Below the pieces are notes generated by a model. The model saw nothing but the letters and a program-made list of their open reading frames with translations. It did not search any database and was not told the origin of the DNA. Position numbers and translations under genes: made by a program. Shown piece by piece: positions 1-9,800 of a DNA stretch of 64,000 bases. The stretch's first letter is position 1. The number at the start of each line of letters is the position of its first letter. The DNA comes from Hymenobacter armeniacus (GTDB taxonomy: Bacteria; Bacteroidota; Bacteroidia; Cytophagales; Hymenobacteraceae), in NCBI RefSeq assembly GCF_014699055.1, contig NZ_JACXAC010000001.1:434001-498000 (forward strand). The letters are read 5' to 3'.

Positions 1-2840
1 GCCAGCAGCTGGTACTCGTTGTTTTTGAAAAACATCTCGCCGAGGGTGGCCGGGGCGGGCGCCGAAACGGACAGGCCCGCCTGCGTGGCCACCTGGGCGC
101 CTTTGCGGCGGCCCGTCACCACCACGTCGTCAATCAGCAGGGGCACGCCGGCCCCGTCCAGGTTGTCGTTGAACCAGATGAAGGACGGCCGGAAGCTGGT
201 GGCCGTGCCCAGCAGGGCGCTCAGGTCCAGCCCGCTCACGGTCACCACGGCACTGCCGTTGGCATAATAGGCGTAGGGATTGAGGCGGTCAGAACCCAGG
301 TAATAAATGGAAGAGCCGATGATGAGGCCCACGCGGCCGTAGTCGTACAGCGCCGGGCCACTCGGCGGCACGAGGTAATATTCGCCTTCCACCTTGTATT
401 TAAAGCTCAGCCGCAGGTCGGTGTAGTCGGTTATGTCGAGCGTTGGGGCGGCCAGGATGCGCGCCGCGGTGCGGGAATTGGTGTAGGCGTAGGGCTTGGT
501 GGCGGCGTTGTTGGTGATGTAGGCCGCGTTGCCGGACACGCCGGTGCCGCCGTTGGCGCCCACCGCCCACGTGTTCGAGCCTTGGTCGCCGTTCAGCACC
601 AATTGGCTCCAGCCCGTGGGCAGCGCGGCGGCGGCGTCGAAGTTTTCCGACAGCAGCGTGACCGTCGAAATGGCCGTGGTGCCGATGGGAGCGGGCACGG
701 CGTCGTTGTCCACAATCGAGAGGGTATGGGTTTGGTTGTTGACGCCCGCCGTGGCCGTGCCGCCGTTGGCGTTCACGGTGAAGCCCAGCACGACGGTTTC
801 GGTGCTTTCCGTCAGCAGGTCGTCGGTCAGCGTCACAAGCATGCTTTGCGTGCCCGACTGCCCGGTTGCAAACGTGAGCGAGGCCGGCGAAATCGTGTAG
901 TCCTGGCCCTGCGTGGCCGTGCCGCTCAGCGTGAACGTGATGGTCGTGGCCGCGGTCGAGGCCGTTCCCAGCCGCAGGTTTACTGCCACGGTCCGGGTGG
1001 CGGTGCAGCCGCTGCCCAGCGTGGCCGCCTCCAACTCGGTGCTTTGGCCGAGGGCAAACTCCACCGTGGGCCGGCACCCCGAAGAAGTGCCCACGCCCAC
1101 GCCAAACCAGGCGTTGGTGACCTGCTGCACTTCGTTGGAACACGCGCCGTACAGCGTGATGGCGGCATTGATGGAGGCCGCGCGGGCGGCAGCGTAGTCC
1201 GAATTGGCCGTCAGGCTCAGCTCGGTCAGGTAGGCAATAGCCTGCGATTTCAGAAAGCCCAAGCCCGTCACGCTGTAGGCATTGCCCTTGTCGTTGACGC
1301 CCGACTCGCCCTGGGTTATCAGAAAAAACCATTTGTTCAGCACGCCGCTGTTGTAGTGCACGCCGCAGTTGTCGTTGAGGGTGGAGCTGGGGAAGGGGCA
1401 GCCCGCTATCGACGTGCTTTGCCAGAAGTCGCCTTCGTACGTGTCGGGGTCGCCGGCCAGGTTGGGGGCTTGCATGCTGCGCAGGAAGCCGCCCGGCTGC
1501 GCGGCAATTTCTTCGCCCAGCAGAAAGTAGCTTTTCGGCAAGCCGGAATAATTTTCCACGCAAGCCGCCCAGATGTCGCTGAAGCCCTCGTTGAGGCCGC
1601 CCGACTCGCGGGCGTACACCAGCGCGGCCGTGGCCTGGCACACGCCGTGGCCCAGCTCGTGGGCGCACACGTCCAGCGAGGTCAGCGGCCGGAAGCCGTT
1701 GGCGTTTGCCAGGGTGAGGTAGCTGCCGTCGCCGTAGTACATCGCCGAGCCCGACCAGAAGGCGTTGTCGTAGTTCTGGTTCACGTGCACGAAGCTTTTC
1801 ATGTCGCCGTTGGCGTTGTTCCAGCTGCTGCGCCCGTGAATGTTTTTCCAGTAGTCGCTCACCAGCTCGGTGCCAAACTGCACGTCCACGGCGGCGTTGT
1901 CGAAGTTGGCGTTGTTGAATTCGGCGCTGCTCCAGTTGTTGTCGGCATCGGTAAATTCCACGGCCCCCGCGTCGTTGGCCGTGTTGCGGGTAAGCCGGCG
2001 GTAGTTGAGCGTGATGATGTTGTGCCCGTTGCGGGTTTCGCGCAGGCGAAAGCTCGTGCCGGTATTGTCGGTGGTAATGTTGACCCGGCCCGAATAGCGC
2101 GAGTCGCCCGCCCCGGGGGCGTTCACGTGCTTGATGATGGCGTCGCGCAACAGCACCGCGCCGGTGGCGGCGTCCACGTACACGTAGTCGCGCGAGAGCG
2201 GCTCGTCGGCGTACACGTCAAATTTCCAGGCCAGGTGCAGGCCGCCCCGCTTGTGCAGCACGTCCTCCACGATGACCAGCTCGCCGCGGGGCTTCTGAAA
2301 TTCGGGGTTGCTGCCCGTGTAGCCCTGCCACACGTATTTGCGGGCGCCCACGTGGGCCATGGCCTGCTGCAGGGCGGCGGGCTCGCTCAGGCTGGCGGCG
2401 GTGGCCACGTTGTCGACGGCGTAAAACTCCAGCTGCATGCTGGCCACCTGCCCGCCGCTGGAAACGATGCGCGCCGACCCGTGCTCCACCTTGATGCCCC
2501 GGTAGTATTGCTGCACGCGCTGCACCGCCACGCCCGGTCCGGCAGCGGTGGTGCCGGCCGGGCGCAGCTGGTCGATGCCGCTTCGCAGCTGCAGCTGCTG
2601 GCCCAGCCAGCCCACCGCGTTGTCGGCCGGCAGCCCCCGCGCGCCGAAACTGATGGCGGCCTGGGCGGGTTGGCGCGGGTTGAGCTCCACCTGAGCGCCC
2701 AGCGTCTGGTTTGGCGCCTGGCGAAGGGCGGCCTGCAGCCGGGCCAGCGAAGGCGCGGGCGCGCGATCGGCCGGCTGTTGGGCCCAGGCCCCGGCACTTA
2801 GAAATAGGGGAATGAAGGCGAGGTAAAAGTGTTGTTTCAT
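1..2840 (-). CDS. Secreted M4-family (thermolysin-like) zinc metallopeptidase, C-terminus beyond window
   Basis: Partial gene running off the left edge: 946 full codons are visible from the ATG at 2840. The protein starts with a signal peptide (basic start, hydrophobic stretch, cleavage near AWA-Q). A propeptide of FTP/PepSY type follows to about residue 290. The M4 catalytic domain has the zinc motif HELGH at residues 394-398 and the downstream GGLNEGFSD glutamate ligand motif. After it come a Calx-beta-like segment (about residues 590-700) and a choice-of-anchor/MAM-like segment starting near SENFDAA (about residue 730). The family hydrolyses proteins outside the cell after self-cleaving its propeptide. 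The extra C-terminal beta domains are common in Bacteroidota proteins exported by T9SS, but any sorting tail lies outside the window. The frame stays open to base 1. Confidence 0.93.
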   Translation of the reverse strand, partial: MKQHFYLAFIPLFLSAGAWAQQPADRAPAPSLARLQAALRQAPNQTLGAQVELNPRQPAQAAISFGARGLPADNAVGWLGQQLQLRSGIDQLRPAGTTAAGPGVAVQRVQQYYRGIKVEHGSARIVSSGGQVASMQLEFYAVDNVATAASLSEPAALQQAMAHVGARKYVWQGYTGSNPEFQKPRGELVIVEDVLHKRGGLHLAWKFDVYADEPLSRDYVYVDAATGAVLLRDAIIKHVNAPGAGDSRYSGRVNITTDNTGTSFRLRETRNGHNIITLNYRRLTRNTANDAGAVEFTDADNNWSSAEFNNANFDNAAVDVQFGTELVSDYWKNIHGRSSWNNANGDMKSFVHVNQNYDNAFWSGSAMYYGDGSYLTLANANGFRPLTSLDVCAHELGHGVCQATAALVYARESGGLNEGFSDIWAACVENYSGLPKSYFLLGEEIAAQPGGFLRSMQAPNLAGDPDTYEGDFWQSTSIAGCPFPSSTLNDNCGVHYNSGVLNKWFFLITQGESGVNDKGNAYSVTGLGFLKSQAIAYLTELSLTANSDYAAARAASINAAITLYGACSNEVQQVTNAWFGVGVGTSSGCRPTVEFALGQSTELEAATLGSGCTATRTVAVNLRLGTASTAATTITFTLSGTATQGQDYTISPASLTFATGQSGTQSMLVTLTDDLLTESTETVVLGFTVNANGGTATAGVNNQTHTLSIVDNDAVPAPIGTTAISTVTLLSENFDAAAALPTGWSQLVLNGDQGSNTWAVGANGGTGVSGNAAYITNNAATKPYAYTNSRTAARILAAPTLDITDYTDLRLSFKYKVEGEYYLVPPSGPALYDYGRVGLIIGSSIYYLGSDRLNPYAYYANGSAVVTVSGLDLSALLGTATSFRPSFIWFNDNLDGAGVPLLIDDVVVTGRRKGAQVATQAGLSVSAPAPATLGEMFFKNNEYQLL

Positions 2841-3175
2841 GGCCTACGCTTAAGGTTTCGGAAAAGGGCGTGGCTCCATGCGGGGCAGGCGCAGGCGAGC
2901 CACCTGCTACTCCATCGGAGGAGTAGAACTAGTATAGTAATTTCCGAATTTAAGAATATATTCCGGCAATAATGCTAATATATAATAAATATAGTATATT
3001 ATTTTATAAATGTTTAGCTCATTAAGTATTTGTTCCCTGATTTGCAGTATGTTATGTACTTGTTTTTAGCAGTTCAGCCTCTGTCATCAAGTACGCTGCG
3101 TCTGCCGTCCCAGGCGTGGAGTGCATTGCTGGGCAAGAAAAGCGCGATGACGCAATCAGCCCAGGACAAAGCCGG
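2841..3175. other. Gene-free leader with AT-rich island upstream of the M4 peptidase
   Basis: About 335 bases without a convincing gene. Bases roughly 2935-3070 are strongly AT-rich (many TATA/AATA runs) in an otherwise GC-rich window. I found no TAnnTTTG box on the minus strand here and no tRNA-like fold. It separates the DUF4846 gene from the M4 peptidase, both on the minus strand. It may hold the peptidase promoter or be foreign residue; the sequence does not decide. Confidence 0.5.
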
Positions 3176-4036
3176 TTAGAAGCGTCCTAGCTCCCCGTAG
3201 CCAAACGTCCATTCCGGCGTGTCGAACTCGGCCTCCGCCGGCCCCGGCACGGCAAACCAGGCGCCCAGCTTGGGGGCGGCCACGTTGCGCAGCAAGTGGA
3301 TGCTCTGGGCGGGCATGTAGCTCTGGGCCAGCAGCACGTACCGCTGATGCGTGGCCGGGTTTTCGGCCACGTCGACCACCAGCACGGCGTGACCCGGCGC
3401 CCCGCCGTGAATCAGCACATCGCCGGGCTGCACAGCCGCCAGGGGCGTGGGCCGCAGCTCCCGGCTGAGCGACAGCGTGCCCGCGTAGCCAAAGGTGGGC
3501 AGCAGGTAGCGGGCCAGGGCCGCGTGCGTCGGGGCCTCGGCGGGCCGGGTGGCGGGCAGCACCTGCTCGTTTGCCACCCGAAAGGTTTTGCCGGCCACGA
3601 AGTCCGAGAACCAGAAGTCGTAACCCGTGGTGAGGTGGAAGTGCACCCGGTTGGGGTCTTGGCTGAACAGGTATTCGGCCCGCAGGCGAATCACGGCATC
3701 GGCGCACTGCTGCAGGTCTTTGGTGCCCACGTCGATGTCGAGCACGGCAGCCACCACGTCCTGCCGGTTTTTCAGGGCGCCGGTGTAGAGGCGCGCTTTC
3801 GTGCCCGCCGGCTTCAGCGGCAGGTAGCGCAGCCACTCGCCCCAGGAGCCGGCCACTACCGGCGCCCGGCGGCACCCCGCCGGGGCCGGAAACCGCGCCG
3901 CGAGCGACTGCGACGCCGCGCCCGGTGCGGCGAGCCACGGGTAGGAGAGGCCCACCGGACGCTCAGCCGGCGCGGGGCCCGCTTCCATCAGCAGAAAAGG
4001 CAGTGCCAGGGGCAGCAGCAAGCGACTGAGCAGCAT
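3176..4036 (-). CDS. DUF4846 domain-containing exported protein
   Basis: 286 residues with an N-terminal hydrophobic signal-like segment (residues 1-25). The rest matches the DUF4846 family: a WGEWLRYLPLKP stretch, a tyrosine followed by TGALKNRQ, the family hallmark DIDVGTKDLQQCADAVIRLR, and a later region with DVLIHGGAPGHAVLVVD. The family is common in Bacteroidota and its biochemical function is not known to me. The ATG at 4036 is preceded by the topA terminator, so this gene probably has its own promoter or depends on read-through. It ends about 335 bases before the M4 peptidase on the same strand. Identification of the family is firm; no function is claimed. Confidence 0.85.
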   Translation of the reverse strand: MLLSRLLLPLALPFLLMEAGPAPAERPVGLSYPWLAAPGAASQSLAARFPAPAGCRRAPVVAGSWGEWLRYLPLKPAGTKARLYTGALKNRQDVVAAVLDIDVGTKDLQQCADAVIRLRAEYLFSQDPNRVHFHLTTGYDFWFSDFVAGKTFRVANEQVLPATRPAEAPTHAALARYLLPTFGYAGTLSLSRELRPTPLAAVQPGDVLIHGGAPGHAVLVVDVAENPATHQRYVLLAQSYMPAQSIHLLRNVAAPKLGAWFAVPGPAEAEFDTPEWTFGYGELGRF

Positions 4037-4045
4037 ACGCGAAAG

Positions 4046-4077
4046 CCAAAAAAGCCCGCAACGTGCGGGCTTTTTGG
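4046..4077 (-). terminator. Rho-independent terminator of topA
   Basis: Inverted repeat CCAAAAAAGCCCGCA / TGCGGGCTTTTTGG with a 3-base loop, giving a GC stem and a T-run when read on the minus strand. It starts 28 bases after the topA stop at 4105. Confidence 0.85.
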
Positions 4078-4104
4078 TAGCATTTCAACGCGGCTATAAA
4101 GCAA

Positions 4105-6594
4105 TTATTTTGCCTTCGCCGTGGCTTTTTTCGCGGGAGCCTTCTTGGTTGCCGGTTTCTTGGCGGCGGTTTTCTTCGCGGCGGGCTTTTTGGCGGCAGC
4201 GGCTTTCTTGGCCGGGGCGTCGGCGTCCTTTTCCTCCTTGGCCGGCGCGGCTTTCTTGCCGAAACGGCCGCCTTTGGCCGGCTTGTCGGGGGTGGCGTCG
4301 GCCAGCTCCACGCAGCGCGCCAGGGTTAGCTCGGCCGGGTCTTCGCCTTTGGGAATCTTCACGTTTTTCTTGCCCGCCACGATGTACGGACCGAAGCGGC
4401 CGTTCAGCACCTGAATGTCGGGGTTTTCGGGGAAGGACTTGATGAGGCGCTCGGCATCAGCTTTGCGCTTGCCCTCAATCAGGGCCACGGCTTCCTCGGC
4501 GTTGATGGTGTGCGGGTCCTGCTCCTTGGTGAGGGAGTAGAACTTGCCATCGTGGCGCACATAAGGGCCAAAGCGGCCCAGGTTGGCCGTCATGTCCTTG
4601 CCTTCGAACTCGCCCACCACGCGCGGCAGCTTGAATAGCTCCAGGGCCTCCTCCAGCGTGATGCTTTCCAGAAACTGCCCCTTGCGCAGGTTGGCGTAGG
4701 CCGGCTTCACGTTGGGGTCCGACACGTCGCCCAGGGCCACGTAGGGGCCGTATTTGCCCAGGCGGGCCGTGATTTTCTCGCCCGTTTCGGGGTGCACGCC
4801 CAGGTCGCGGGCGCCGCTCACGGTGCTGCGCTCAATGTCCTGCCCGGCCTCCACGGTGGCGTGGAACTTGTCGTAGAAGCCGGTCAGCATCTGCGTCCAG
4901 TTTTCGTGGCCGTTGGCAATCTGGTCGAACTCGTCCTCGACCTTGGCTGTGAACTGGTAGTCAATCACCGTGGGGAAGTGCGCCACCAGGAAGTCGTTTA
5001 CCACCATGGCCGTGTCCGTCGGAAACAGCTTGGCTTTTTCGGCGCCATAATTCTCGGTTTTTACTTCGGTTTTCACCTCACTGCCTTCCAGCGTCAGCAC
5101 ATGAAATTTGCGCTCCTTGCCCTCGCGGGTGTCTTTTTCCACGTAGCCACGCTTCTGCACTGTGCTGATGGTGGGCGCATAGGTTGAAGGCCGGCCAATG
5201 CCCATTTCTTCCAGCTTCTTCACCAGCGACGCTTCGGTGTAGCGGGGCGGGGGCGATGAGAACCGCTCGGTGGCGCTCAGCCGCTGCAGCGGCAGCACCT
5301 GGCCCACGCTCAGTGGCGGCAACCCGCGCGAGAAGCTCGATTCGCCGTCTTGGGCTGCCTCTTCCTCGTCGTCGTCTTTGCTTTCGGCATACACTTTCAA
5401 AAAGCCCTCGAAGGTGATGACCTCGCCCGTGGCCGAAAACGTGGTGCCCGGCTGCGTGCTGATGCCGATAACCGCCGTGGTGCGCTCAATCACGGCCTCC
5501 GCCATCTGCGAAGCCATGGCCCGCTTGCGAATGAGGTCGTACAGCCGCTGCTCCGACGCATCGGAACCGGCTTTTACCGCCCCAAAATCGGTGGGGCGAA
5601 TGGCTTCGTGGGCCTCCTGGGCCGAGGCCGACTTGGTTTTGAAGTTGCGCTGCTGGTGGTACTCGGCGCCATAAGCCGCCGTGATGGCGGCCTGCGCGCC
5701 GGCTTGGGCTTCCTGCGAGAGGTTCACCGAGTCGGTACGCATGTAGCTGATTTTGCCGGCTTCGTACAGCTTCTGGGCCACGCTCATGGTCTGGGCCACC
5801 GAGTAGCCCAGCTTGCGCGAAGCCTCCTGCTGCAAAGTCGACGTGGTAAACGGCGCGGCGGGGCTGCGCTTGCCGGGCTTTTTGTCCAGGCTTTCAATCT
5901 GATATGTCGCCCCCACGCACCGGCCCAAAAACGCTTCGGCTTCTTCGCGGGTCTTGTAGCGGGTGGGCAATTCGGCTTCCAGCACCGCGCCGCGGCCGGC
6001 ATCGAAGCGGGCCACCACGCGGTAAGCGCTGGCGCTCAGAAAGCTGGCCACTTCGCGCTCGCGCTCCACCACCAGCCGCACGGCCACGCTTTGCACGCGG
6101 CCGGCGCTCAGGCCCGGCTTCACTTTCTTCCACAACACGGGACTCAGCTCGAAGCCCACGAGGCGGTCGAGCACGCGGCGGGCCTGCTGGGCGTTCACCA
6201 GGTCCTGGTTCACCTCGCGCGGGTTGGCAATGGCGCCGAGGATGGCGTTTTTGGTGATTTCGCGGAAGACGATGCGCTTGGTTTTGGCCAGGGGCAGGTT
6301 CAGCGTTTCGGCCAAGTGCCACGAAATGGCTTCGCCCTCGCGGTCATCGTCACTCGCCAACCACACCATTTCGGCCTCTTTGGATAGTTTTTTTAGCTGC
6401 GCAATCAACTCGCGCTTGTCGGCCGACACCACGTACGTGGGCTTAAATCCGTTGGCGATGTCGATGGCGTTGTTGTCCTTCGGCAGGTCGCGCACGTGGC
6501 CGTAGCTGGAGCGCACCACGAAATCCTGGCCGAGATAGCCTTCAATGGTTTTGGCCTTGGCCGGCGACTCGACGATAACTAAATTCTTGACCAT
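4105..6594 (-). CDS. topA: DNA topoisomerase I (type IA)
   Basis: 829 residues. Relaxes negative supercoils by cutting one strand and passing the other. The chosen ATG at 6594 puts the Toprim start (NLVIVESPAKAKTIEGYLG) at the N-terminus; the frame is open further upstream but that extension has no homology signal. The catalytic tyrosine is in ISYMRTDS, Tyr284. The C-terminal part carries several Toprim_C-type repeats (LGKYGPYV, LGRFGPYV, NGRFGPYI) instead of cysteine zinc ribbons; I see no zinc-binding cysteine tetrad. The last 50 or so residues are a histone-H1-like Lys/Ala/Pro tail, probably binding DNA non-specifically. It is transcribed divergently from the chemosensory operon with a 279-base gap. 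Confidence 0.97.
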   Translation of the reverse strand: MVKNLVIVESPAKAKTIEGYLGQDFVVRSSYGHVRDLPKDNNAIDIANGFKPTYVVSADKRELIAQLKKLSKEAEMVWLASDDDREGEAISWHLAETLNLPLAKTKRIVFREITKNAILGAIANPREVNQDLVNAQQARRVLDRLVGFELSPVLWKKVKPGLSAGRVQSVAVRLVVEREREVASFLSASAYRVVARFDAGRGAVLEAELPTRYKTREEAEAFLGRCVGATYQIESLDKKPGKRSPAAPFTTSTLQQEASRKLGYSVAQTMSVAQKLYEAGKISYMRTDSVNLSQEAQAGAQAAITAAYGAEYHQQRNFKTKSASAQEAHEAIRPTDFGAVKAGSDASEQRLYDLIRKRAMASQMAEAVIERTTAVIGISTQPGTTFSATGEVITFEGFLKVYAESKDDDEEEAAQDGESSFSRGLPPLSVGQVLPLQRLSATERFSSPPPRYTEASLVKKLEEMGIGRPSTYAPTISTVQKRGYVEKDTREGKERKFHVLTLEGSEVKTEVKTENYGAEKAKLFPTDTAMVVNDFLVAHFPTVIDYQFTAKVEDEFDQIANGHENWTQMLTGFYDKFHATVEAGQDIERSTVSGARDLGVHPETGEKITARLGKYGPYVALGDVSDPNVKPAYANLRKGQFLESITLEEALELFKLPRVVGEFEGKDMTANLGRFGPYVRHDGKFYSLTKEQDPHTINAEEAVALIEGKRKADAERLIKSFPENPDIQVLNGRFGPYIVAGKKNVKIPKGEDPAELTLARCVELADATPDKPAKGGRFGKKAAPAKEEKDADAPAKKAAAAKKPAAKKTAAKKPATKKAPAKKATAKAK

Positions 6595-6796
6595 GTGGGC
6601 GGGTAAGGGGAACGACAAGCCGGTGCGGGTAGTCGGAAACTGAAACGGCCAGTCGTAGCGAAATGTTAAAATTGGCCGCAAAGATGCCGGAATATTCCTG
6701 GCCGATGCATACCTAGCAATAATCTGGCCGCGTCCGGACCGATTCAACACCCCAACCGACCGCCTGAGTTCATTGCATTTTTCGCCGAATCCGGCC

Positions 6797-6829
6797 TTTG
6801 CGTATTGCGGCTGAAGACGCGTAACTTCG
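6797..6829 (+). promoter_or_regulatory. Candidate promoter of the chemosensory operon
   Basis: TTTG at 6797-6800, a 21-base spacer, then TAACTTCG at 6822-6829, one base off the Bacteroidota -7 box TAnnTTTG. It lies 44 bases before the receptor ATG at 6874. The one-base deviation keeps confidence moderate. Confidence 0.45.
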
Positions 6830-6873
6830 CCTCCCGTTTTGTCCTTCTTTCCTTCGATTGATACCTATACTAT

Positions 6874-9800
6874 ATGGCTTCCCCCAAGTCTCCGCAAGCT
6901 AAGCCCCGCCGCACCCCCGAAGTGGAGGCCCCAGACGTTGACACCGGCGGGAAGCCGGACGCCGGCGCGGTGTCGGCGCTCGACGTGGTGCGCACCAACA
7001 ACGACCTGACCCGCAAAAAAGGCGGCTCGCGCGGCTCCATCGACACCCAGGACCCCGGCTACGTCAACGACCAACTGAACCGGGTGCTTTACGCGCTCGA
7101 CGCCTTTAAGAAAGGCGACGTGTCGGTGCGCCTCACCAAGCAAAACGACGACATCTTTGCCGAAATCGCCGAGGCGTACAACTCGATGGTGGACATGATT
7201 GCCGGCGTAGGCGGCGAGGTGTCGCGCATCTCGAAAGTGGCCGGCGTGGAGGGTAACCTCAAGGCCCGCGCCTCGTCGGACGGCGCCGCCGGCTTCTGGC
7301 GCGACATGGTGAACAACATCAACGGCCTCGTGGATAGCATCGCCGTGCCGGTACTCGAAGTGGGCAAGGTGTTGAAAAACATCAGCCGCGGCAACCTGGA
7401 CGAAAGCTTCCAGATTCCGGTATCGGGCGACTTCAAGCTGATGGCTGAAACCATCAACAAAACCATTGACAACCTGAACATCTTCGCCGGCGAGGTAACC
7501 CGCGTGGCCCAGGAAGTAGGCACCGAAGGCAAGCTGGGCGGCCAAGCCTCGGTACCCAACGTGGGCGGAATCTGGAAAGACCTGACCGACAACGTAAACA
7601 ACATGGCCTCGAACCTCACCGTGCAGGTGCGGGACATTGCCAACGTGGCCACCGCGGTAGCTAAAGGCGACTTGTCACAGAAAATCACCGTTGACGTAAA
7701 GGGTGAATTCCTGCAGCTGAAGCAGAACCTAAACCAGATGGTGGACTCGCTCAACCTGTTCGCCGGCGAGGTAACCCGCGTGGCCCAGGAAGTGGGCACC
7801 GAGGGTAAGCTCGGTGGCCAAGCAAGCGTGCCCAACGTGGCTGGTGTGTGGAAGGACCTGACGGACAACGTAAACAACATGGCCAGCAACCTGACTTCTC
7901 AGGTGCGGGACATTGCCAACGTGGCCACGGCCGTAGCCAAAGGCGACCTAAGTCAGAAGGTAACGGTAGATGTGAAAGGCGAGCTGCTCCAGCTGAAGCA
8001 GAACCTGAACCAGATGGTGGACTCGCTGAACCTGTTTGCCGGCGAAGTAACCCGCGTGGCCCAGGAAGTGGGCACGGAAGGCCGCCTCGGCGGCCAGGCC
8101 GTGGTACCGAACGTGGCCGGCGTGTGGAAAGACCTGACGGACAACGTAAACTACATGGCCAGCAACCTGACTTCTCAGGTGCGGGACATTGCCAACGTAG
8201 CTACGGCCGTAGCAAAAGGCGACCTGACTCAAACGGTTACCGTCGATGTAAAAGGCGAGTTCCTGCAGCTGAAGCAGAACCTGAACCAGATGGTGGCGTC
8301 GCTGAACCTGTTTGCCGGCGAAGTAACCCGCGTGGCCCAGGAAGTGGGCACCGAGGGTAAGCTCGGTGGCCAAGCAAGCGTGCCGAACGTGGCCGGTGTG
8401 TGGAAGGCCCTCACCGACAACGTAAACGACATGGCCGCGGCTCTCACCTCGCAGGTGCGCGACATTGCCAACGTGGCAACGGCCGTAGCCCGCGGCGACT
8501 TGAGCCAGAAGATGACGGTGAACGTGAAGGGCGAAATCCTGGAGCTGAAGAACATCCTCAACCAGATGGTGGACTCGCTCAACATCTTCGGCGACGAAGT
8601 AACCCGCGTGGCCCGCGAGGTAGGTACCGAAGGTAAGCTCGGTGGCCAAGCCGTGGTGCCCCGCGTCGGTGGTACCTGGAAGGAGCTGACCGACAACGTG
8701 AACACGATGGCCAGCAACCTGACCTCGCAGGTGCGAGACATTGCCAACGTAGCCACCGCCGTATCGAAGGGCGACCTTTCGCAGAAGATTACGGTAGACG
8801 TAAAAGGCGAACTGCTCGACCTGAAGGACAACCTCAACCAGATGGTGGACTCGCTCAACATCTTCGCCGGCGAAGTAACCCGCGTGGCCCGCGAAGTGGG
8901 CACCGAAGGGATTCTGGGCGGCCAGGCCAACGTGCCGAAAGTATCGGGCACTTGGAAGGATTTGACGGACAACGTGAACACGATGGCCTCGAACCTGACC
9001 TCGCAAATGCGCGACATTGCCAACGTGGCAACCGCGGTTGCTAAAGGGGACTTGAGCCAGAAAATCACGGTAAACGTGCGCGGCGAGCTTCTCCAGTTGA
9101 AGGAAAACCTCAACGAAATGGTGGACTCGCTCAACACCTTCGGTGACGAAGTGACCCGCGTGGCCCGCGAAGTGGGTACGGAAGGCAAGCTCGGCGGCCA
9201 GGCCAAAGTGCCCAACGTGCGCGGCACGTGGAAGGACTTGACGGACAACGTAAACACGATGGCCAGCAACCTGACTTCTCAGGTACGGGACATTGCCAAC
9301 GTGGCCACCGCTGTATCGCGCGGCGACTTGAGCCAGAAAGTTTCGGTAAATGTCAACGGCGAGCTACTCGACCTGAAGGACAACCTGAACCGAATGGTGG
9401 ACTCGCTCAACATCTTCGCCGGCGAGGTAACCCGCGTGGCCCAGGAAGTGGGCACCGAGGGCAAGCTCGGCGGCCAGGCCTCCGTGCCCGGCGTGGCCGG
9501 CGTGTGGAAGGAACTCACCGACAACGTAAACTACATGGCCTCCAACCTCACCACGCAGGTGCGGGGCCTGGTGAAAGTAGTAACCGCCGTATCGAAAGGC
9601 GACTTGACGCAGAAGCTGACGCTGCAAGCCAAAGGCGAAGTGGCCGACCTGGCCGACACCATCAACAGCATGGTGGACGACCTGAACCGCCTGGCTTCGG
9701 AAGTAAGCCGCGTGGCGAAAGTGGCCGGGGTAGAAGGCAAGCTGACCGAACGTGCCACGGTAGGTGGAGTGTCGGGCTCCTGGAAAGAGCTGGTGGACAC

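Noticed and set aside
400..1668. Long open frame (422 codons) on the minus strand within the M4 peptidase gene
   Set aside because: It is an out-of-frame shadow of the M4 coding sequence, with Arg/His/Gly-rich composition typical of wrong-frame translation of GC-rich DNA.
7483..9693. Possible CRISPR or other array from regular 276-bp repeats
   Set aside because: The repeats are continuous coding sequence of HAMP units without spacers.
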